Positions 7,309-10,917 of a stretch of 10,917 bases of DNA are shown here, one piece after another. Where the stretch lies: positions 1-10,917 of the forward strand of contig JAUXIP010000037.1 in assembly GCA_030620935.1 (NCBI GenBank). The letters are read 5' to 3'. The number at the start of each line of letters is the position of its first letter. Position 1 is the first letter of the stretch. The position numbers and the translations under genes were made by a program. Under the pieces are notes generated by a model. It searched no databases, was not told the DNA's origin, and worked only from the letters and a program-made list of their open reading frames with translations. This DNA is from Deltaproteobacteria bacterium (GTDB lineage Bacteria; Desulfobacterota_B; Binatia; UBA9968).

Positions 7309-8649
7309 CTATCGAATCACTGCGCGATACTCCAAGGGCAAGGGCTGCTTTTCGGCAGAGGCGGCCTGGGAATCAGGCCCTCGCAACGGGACGTTACTGA
7401 TCGGCACCCTCGGTTTCAGCCCTACTTTTTTACCCGCGCTGCCTTGGCCGGGAGAATCGCTCATCTGCGTCTCGGGCAACTGAACGGTGATAAATCGCGC
7501 GCCTTTGATCCCCTGCTCTCCTCCCTCTCCCGGTCGCAAGAAACGCTCGGGTTCTTTGCCACTCGGAAGCCCCTTCCCCTGCTGCGTGCCACCCTTTTGC
7601 TCCGGTTTGCCCTCTGCCTGATTCTTTATTTCCTTTTTCTCCTCACCCGGCTTATCGAGCCTATCTGCTCTACCCTGTTGCCCTTCGCCTCTGTATTCAC
7701 CTTCCTCCTGCCCCTTCATCTGGGCAAATTTCCCTCCTTTAAGATCCTTACCTTCCACTGCACTCAACTCGCCCTGTGCGTCCCCTTCGCCTCCTTTGCC
7801 CGAATCCTTTCCCTCGCCCTCTCCATCTTCGGGCAAATTCGTTGTGATTCCCCCTCCTCCCTCGTTCTGATCTTTTCCCAACCCCTGCTCCAAGCGCCGA
7901 AGGGCATCCGTCACTTGACCCAACAAATCATCTCCATCTCCTTGCTGCTGTAGCGCCGCTCTCATCTGTTCCACCCTTTTGAGCAAATCCTCGATTAAGA
8001 GCCGTTTTTCATCGACGGAGAGCCGGTCCGTTCCCAACTGAGCAGCCGCAGCTCCAAGGACCTCCGCCAACTCTGCGAGATGGGGCACACGAGACACCTC
8101 TTGAGCCAGTTCCCTTATAGACCATACCCGAGGCGTCGGGGAAAAAACGACCGCGAGCAAATGGAATAACAAGATAACGGCTAGGGTGCCGATCAAAGAG
8201 GCAAAAAAGGAGCGCTTGATCCGATAGGGGAAATCCTTCTTCAGACTAATGCGATGCTGGAGGTTGGCGGCCTCACGCCGCAAACGGGCGATTAAAGAAG
8301 ACGAATATAACGATGGATCGATGGTTGCCAAGGTGACAAACCTGTCCTTGCCCTCGACCCGCTCATCGATCAAACGGGCGGTCGTGGGGACCGGTGGAGA
8401 CTTCAGACGGTAGCGGAGAATTCCTAAGAGTAAGGTGATTCCCAGAGCGCTACCTACGGCTAAGATGAGAGTCTCCCGGGAAATCAAAGCCAAGTGATTG
8501 ACAATGATTGCAACATAACCGAAAGCAAAAAGAGGGGGGGCAAAAACAAAGAGAAAATCCCACAGGACGTGTCTATTAAGACGACCGGCTAAGAGCCCCA
8601 CCAGACTTTCGGCCGATGCCGCTTCGATTCCTACCGCAGGTTTCTTCAT
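7309..8649 (-). CDS. Membrane protein with DUF4175-like N-terminus and Gly/Glu/Lys-rich tail
   Basis: The 446-residue protein has three likely membrane helices (about 30-53, 60-79 and 148-170). Between helices 2 and 3 the segment ARLIDERVEGKDRFVTLATI (91-110) recalls the (D)RRLGLKDRLxTAxE pattern of DUF4175-like proteins. Residues 180-256 form a helical, probably coiled region. Residues 258-383 are low complexity, rich in Gly, Glu, Lys, Asp and Gln. A short, apparently ordered tail follows (RFITVQLPET at 385-394 and VPISNVPLRGPDS at 415-427), ending in LPLEYRAVIR, similar to tails of proteins encoded beside moxR in other bacteria. The gene lies 28-31 bases before moxR and is probably the first gene of that operon. 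The role is unknown; I infer a membrane scaffold whose exposed tail binds one of the vWA partners. The DUF4175 relation is from memory of patterns only. Confidence 0.85.
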   Translation of the reverse strand: MKKPAVGIEAASAESLVGLLAGRLNRHVLWDFLFVFAPPLFAFGYVAIIVNHLALISRETLILAVGSALGITLLLGILRYRLKSPPVPTTARLIDERVEGKDRFVTLATIDPSLYSSSLIARLRREAANLQHRISLKKDFPYRIKRSFFASLIGTLAVILLFHLLAVVFSPTPRVWSIRELAQEVSRVPHLAELAEVLGAAAAQLGTDRLSVDEKRLLIEDLLKRVEQMRAALQQQGDGDDLLGQVTDALRRLEQGLGKDQNEGGGGITTNLPEDGEGEGKDSGKGGEGDAQGELSAVEGKDLKGGKFAQMKGQEEGEYRGEGQQGRADRLDKPGEEKKEIKNQAEGKPEQKGGTQQGKGLPSGKEPERFLRPGEGGEQGIKGARFITVQLPETQMSDSPGQGSAGKKVGLKPRVPISNVPLRGPDSQAASAEKQPLPLEYRAVIR

Positions 8650-8657
8650 GCCGCATC

Positions 8658-8686
8658 AATATAGCATGCTCGGCACTGCTCGATAA
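8658..8686 (-). promoter_or_regulatory. Candidate promoter of the moxR/vWA operon
   Basis: A -10 box TATATT (8663-8658, five of six consensus bases) lies 17 bases after a weak -35 TTATCG (8686-8681). The ATG at 8649 begins only eight bases after the -10 box, so the mRNA would start at or within a base or two of the start codon and be nearly leaderless. No ribosome site is visible before this ATG, which agrees. The -35 match is only three of six, so the call is tentative. Confidence 0.35.
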
Positions 8687-8728
8687 GTGTATGTCCCAAG
8701 AGGCATTTTTTTATTTGCCGCGACAGTA

Positions 8729-9724
8729 TCATCTCTTTCTCTGATATTTGTTCACAGCACGGTTATGCTCGTCCAGGGTTACGGAAAAGAGATGAGAGCC
8801 GTCGTTTTTTGAGACAAAATAAAGATAAGGCACTGAAGCCGGGTAAAGAGCAGCCATAAGAGAGGGCAACCCCGGATTGCAGATGGGACCGGGAGGAAGC
8901 CCCTGGATGCGATAGGTGTTGTAAGGGCTCCAACTCTGGAGATCTTTTCGGGCTAAATTGCCGGCGAAGTTTTTGAGACCGTATATCACCGTGGGATCAC
9001 TTTGCAGAAGCATCTGCTTTTTTAGCCGGTTATGAAAAACGGCAGAGACTAACGGGCGTTCGGCGTCCAGCCCCGTCTCCTTTTCGATGATTGAGGCCAA
9101 TGTCACTACCTCGTGAAGACTAAGACCGATCGCGACGGCGCGCTTTTTCATCGTTGAGTTGAATACTTCCTGAAACTTTTGGACCATAGTTATTAGAAGG
9201 TCTTTTTCTTTCAAGGGGGGTGCAAAATGGTAAGTATCTGGGAAAAGATACCCTTCAATACTCCCGGCTTCAACTTTGAAAAGAGAAAGAAGTTTCGGAC
9301 TGGCAGTTGCTGCAAGAAAGCGCTCTCTGTCGGTTACCTGCGCATCATCCAGCAAGTCCGCGGTTTCCTTTATCGTTAGTCCTTCCGGAATCGTCACTTT
9401 ATAAAGAACCACTCTGCCAAGAACCATACGATTCAGAACCTCCCGGGGTGGGAGCGGCAGCTCAAAGCGATAAAGTCCCCCTTGAATCTTCCTGTCTTTA
9501 GAAAAGAGTCGAGCCCAAAGCGAAAAAAGCCTCTCATTGGGGATCACCCCCTTGGTCCTCAACTTATGTACGACGGATGAGAAGGGCTCTCCCGGATCTA
9601 TTCTAATTTCTACCGTGCCGGTTCTTTCTAGAGAGGGATACGAAAGGACCACGAACACAAAACCAAGGAACAGAAAGACAGAGATAGAGATAAAAAGGAT
9701 GGTAGTGAGAAGATATTTCAACAT
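8729..9724 (-). CDS. mltG: Endolytic murein transglycosylase MltG (YceG family)
   Basis: MltG cuts nascent peptidoglycan glycan strands in the inner membrane and so sets glycan chain length. The 331 residues include one N-terminal signal anchor (about 5-28), a LysM-like region (about 36-115, with YKVTIPEGLTIKETADLL at 108-125) and the YceG catalytic domain. The catalytic glutamate is E214 in LASIIEKET; other landmarks are EGYLFPDTYHF (157-167), HNRL (231-234), LQSDPTVIYGL (240-250) and YNTYRIQGLPPGPICNPG (268-285). Length and order match the family closely. The ATG at 9724 has no strong ribosome site upstream. The next gene begins 79 bases after the stop and has its own candidate promoter, so mltG may be a separate unit or read through into the moxR set. 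Confidence 0.97.
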   Translation of the reverse strand: MLKYLLTTILFISISVFLFLGFVFVVLSYPSLERTGTVEIRIDPGEPFSSVVHKLRTKGVIPNERLFSLWARLFSKDRKIQGGLYRFELPLPPREVLNRMVLGRVVLYKVTIPEGLTIKETADLLDDAQVTDRERFLAATASPKLLSLFKVEAGSIEGYLFPDTYHFAPPLKEKDLLITMVQKFQEVFNSTMKKRAVAIGLSLHEVVTLASIIEKETGLDAERPLVSAVFHNRLKKQMLLQSDPTVIYGLKNFAGNLARKDLQSWSPYNTYRIQGLPPGPICNPGLPSLMAALYPASVPYLYFVSKNDGSHLFSVTLDEHNRAVNKYQRKR

Positions 9725-9825
9725 CGAGAAGACAGAGGACGCAGCTAGACGCCTTGCTGGAAAATCATTGTTGTTAAGTCCAACCCCAAAAATTCTACAG
9801 GATCTCTTCTTCGACGATCGCCTCG

Positions 9826-9952
9826 CAGGGTGCTCAAAAAGATCTCAGATGCGAGGCGCGCGAAAAATCGACGAGCGGAGGCGTACTTGAGCAGTACGTC
9901 GGAGCGAGGCGATTGAGCGCAACGAAGCAGATGAGGCTTTATCAGCAGCCTG
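9826..9952. repeat. 127-base palindromic MITE-like element, copy 2
   Basis: Same length and orientation as the copy at 823-949. Its ends are CAGGGTGCTCAAAAAG on the left and, reverse-complemented, CAGGCTGCTGATAAAG on the right (13 of 16 agree). These differ from copy 1, yet two positions (4 and 6 of the ends) changed on both arms together, keeping the pairing: A-T to G-C and C-G to T-A. The inner hairpin GTACT-TGAGC-AGTAC is unchanged. The element ends one base from the TAG of the 189-residue gene, so it would form the 3' end of that transcript, with CTTTTTGA at its far edge. The rest of the gap to mltG (9725-9825) shows only a poor -10-like TAGAAT at 9797-9792. Confidence 0.8.
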
Positions 9953-9953
9953 C

Positions 9954-10523
9954 CTAGTTTTCCGTCAGATTGACCTTCATCCAGCCTTCGACCTGCCTCA
10001 AGAAACCGGCAAAAGGCTCTTCTCCTGGCTCCCGCGCGAAGTAGGCTTTGCGCATGTAGTCGAGTGCGCCCGAATAATACTCAAATTTTTTCGATAGCTC
10101 TTGAAAAAGGACGAAGCCGGTGCGGTAAAGAGAGAGGTCCAACTCAGAAACCGTCCAGTAAGATCGCTTGCCTTCTTCGAGATAGTAGTCTAGAAATCCT
10201 CTTCCCTCGACATGGGAGCGAAAGATACCGCTCATGAACAAAGTGTAATCTCCAAGATATTTGCGCAGGGCCCTTTCTCTAAGTAGCTGATTTTCCCGCG
10301 CCGCCTTCGGCTGGGTCCCCGCTGAGATTCCTACCACGCTCTCTAACTTCCTTTCTTCCGGCGTGCGGACCCAATAGAGACGATCGGTAGAGGCAAAATC
10401 GGTCAGCACGTCCGCAACATATCCGGCGACCGTGGCGTCGTTAATCCCCAGTTGCGAGAAGCTCTGGCGAGTCAGATCGAGAAAGAATCTTTGTAGTCGC
10501 TCACCGCCTATTCTCTTTCCCAT
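9954..10523 (-). CDS. Conserved hypothetical protein, 189 residues
   Basis: I do not know a function. The protein is soluble, with no signal peptide or membrane helix. Its segments YVADVLTDFASTDRLY (35-50), LRERALRKYLGDYTLFMSGI (81-100) and LDYYLEEGKRSYW (111-123) resemble an uncharacterised proteobacterial family in which a YxADLLxxFxxTDxLY block precedes an LGDxxLFxxGxF block and a DYYxxxGxxAY block; this is recalled pattern, not a search result. The ATG at 10523 is the only usable start because TAG lies four codons upstream in frame. There is no ribosome site; a -10-like TATTAT (10541-10536) lies 12 bases before the ATG, so the leader may be very short. The repeat at 9826-9952 abuts the stop. 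Upstream lies a divergent plus-strand promoter region. Confidence 0.75.
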   Translation of the reverse strand: MGKRIGGERLQRFFLDLTRQSFSQLGINDATVAGYVADVLTDFASTDRLYWVRTPEERKLESVVGISAGTQPKAARENQLLRERALRKYLGDYTLFMSGIFRSHVEGRGFLDYYLEEGKRSYWTVSELDLSLYRTGFVLFQELSKKFEYYSGALDYMRKAYFAREPGEEPFAGFLRQVEGWMKVNLTEN

Positions 10524-10591
10524 AGCAAGTTTCTAATAATACCAAATTTAAGGTTTTTTTTAAAGGTTTCTCTTCGGGCCGAATTTCTTTC

Positions 10592-10620
10592 TTGGCCATT
10601 CCGGAGAGTAGAGCTATAAT
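10592..10620 (+). promoter_or_regulatory. Sigma-70-type promoter facing right
   Basis: A perfect -10 hexamer TATAAT (10615-10620) follows TTGGCC (10592-10597, three of six -35 bases, including the key TTG) with the ideal 17-base spacing. Transcription would begin near 10627. The product would be a leader of about 178 bases with three hairpins, ending at the well-marked start codon at 10805. The fit with the downstream start supports the call. Confidence 0.55.
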
Positions 10621-10655
10621 AAAGCTCCACAGGCTTACGTCCGTGGTATCTTTAA

Positions 10656-10682
10656 TTGCTTCGGCGGAATCCGCCGAAGCAA
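10656..10682. repeat. Perfect 13-base palindrome in the leader
   Basis: The arms TTGCTTCGGCGGA (10656-10668) and TCCGCCGAAGCAA (10670-10682) are exact reverse complements around a single base. As RNA it makes a very stable hairpin. No T-run follows on either strand, so it is not a standard terminator. It could be a REP-type repeat, an operator or part of a structured leader. Confidence 0.7.
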
Positions 10683-10685
10683 CAC

Positions 10686-10716
10686 ACCCTCCTTCGCACT
10701 TCGAGCTACGGAGGGT
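10686..10716. repeat. Second hairpin in the leader
   Basis: ACCCTCC (10686-10692) pairs with GGAGGGT (10710-10716) around a 17-base loop that holds two TTCG-containing stretches. It begins four bases after the palindrome at 10656-10682. The same style of hairpin occurs as dispersed repeats in many environmental genomes, by recollection only. Confidence 0.5.
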
Positions 10717-10723
10717 CCGTCCA

Positions 10724-10763
10724 ACGCATACATCCTCGGGCTTGCGCCCGGGGTCTTTTGCGT
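10724..10763. repeat. Third hairpin in the leader, two-part stem
   Basis: An inner stem of eight pairs, CCTCGGGC (10734-10741) with GCCCGGGG (10746-10753), includes one G-U type pair and closes a TTGC tetraloop. An outer stem, ACGCA (10724-10728) with TGCGT (10759-10763), encloses it. It ends 30 bases before the Shine-Dalgarno sequence of the gene at 10805, so a control role on translation is possible but unproven. Confidence 0.5.
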
Positions 10764-10792
10764 AGGCGGATAAGTCCACCTTTTCCTGATTC

Positions 10793-10803
10793 AAGGAGGT
10801 GAT
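10793..10803 (+). promoter_or_regulatory. Extended Shine-Dalgarno sequence
   Basis: AAGGAGGTGAT complements 11 bases of the usual 16S rRNA 3' end, and the GGAGG core sits six bases before the ATG at 10805. No other gene in the window has a ribosome site of this strength. It fixes the start of the partial plus-strand gene. Confidence 0.75.
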
Positions 10804-10804
10804 T

Positions 10805-10917
10805 ATGGCCAGGAACCTGCGAGAGATTTTCTTTCGACTGGATGGCGCTTGGGCCTCGTTCGAGCTTAATTCGATCCGCAAGCGGGAGGATTATTTAAAA
10901 CCCTTCAGGGTGCTGAG
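10805..10917 (+). CDS. 5' part of an unidentified gene, runs off the window
   Basis: Thirty-seven codons are visible, starting MARNLREIFFRLDGAWASFE and remaining open to the window end. The start is supported by an 11-base Shine-Dalgarno match and a promoter about 185 bases upstream. The peptide is mixed charged and aromatic with no signal sequence or membrane helix, suggesting a cytoplasmic protein. I do not recognise the family from this short piece. It is divergent from the 189-residue gene. A competing minus-strand frame covers 10501-10881 but has no support. Confidence 0.6.
   Translation, partial: MARNLREIFFRLDGAWASFELNSIRKREDYLKPFRVL

Noticed and set aside
823..9952. CRISPR repeats
   Set aside because: Only two distant copies with internal dyad symmetry, no regular spacers and no cas genes.
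10501..10881. A 126-residue minus-strand open frame
   Set aside because: It runs through three hairpins, overlaps the start of the 189-residue gene, has no ribosome site or recognisable motif, and lies opposite a better supported plus-strand start.

Overview
The window looks like a chromosomal segment of a mid-GC Gram-negative bacterium, most likely of the broad 'deltaproteobacterial' type (Desulfobacterota, Myxococcota or NC10-like). The basis is a pgpA-cinA pair with overlapping ATGA, an envelope-linked MoxR/von Willebrand factor A (vWA) operon, and an mltG gene. This placement is an inference; no rRNA or tRNA is present to anchor it. Nearly every gene lies on the minus strand, so the biological order runs from right to left.

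Right end (about 9950-10917): an uncharacterised 189-residue protein gene (10523 to 9954) lies divergent from the first 37 codons of a plus-strand gene that runs off the window (from 10805). The region between them carries a good plus-strand promoter, three consecutive hairpins and an unusually long Shine-Dalgarno (SD) sequence.

Centre (1020-9724): mltG (endolytic murein transglycosylase) is followed by a tight five-gene set: a membrane protein with a long Gly/Glu/Lys-rich tail, a MoxR-family AAA+ ATPase, a DUF58/vWA protein, a BatA-like membrane vWA protein, and an 850-residue membrane protein with two vWA domains around an amidotransferase-like domain. Gaps between these five genes are 2 to about 30 bases, as expected for a single transcript. 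In this family MoxR ATPases act with vWA proteins, which bind partners through a metal (MIDAS) site, so the set probably forms an envelope-associated ATPase/vWA machine. It resembles the Bat (aerotolerance) operons but has no recognisable TPR or oxygen-tolerance subunits in this window.

Left end (1-1019): pgpA (phosphatidylglycerophosphatase A) appears to start at a non-standard ATT codon and overlaps the start of cinA. The cinA reading frame breaks after about 60 codons close to the window edge.

Two copies of a 127-base palindromic element (823-949 and 9826-9952, same orientation, about 89% identical over the best-aligned 119 bases, no gaps) sit downstream of minus-strand genes. Their terminal inverted repeats differ between the copies but changed together at two base pairs within each copy.
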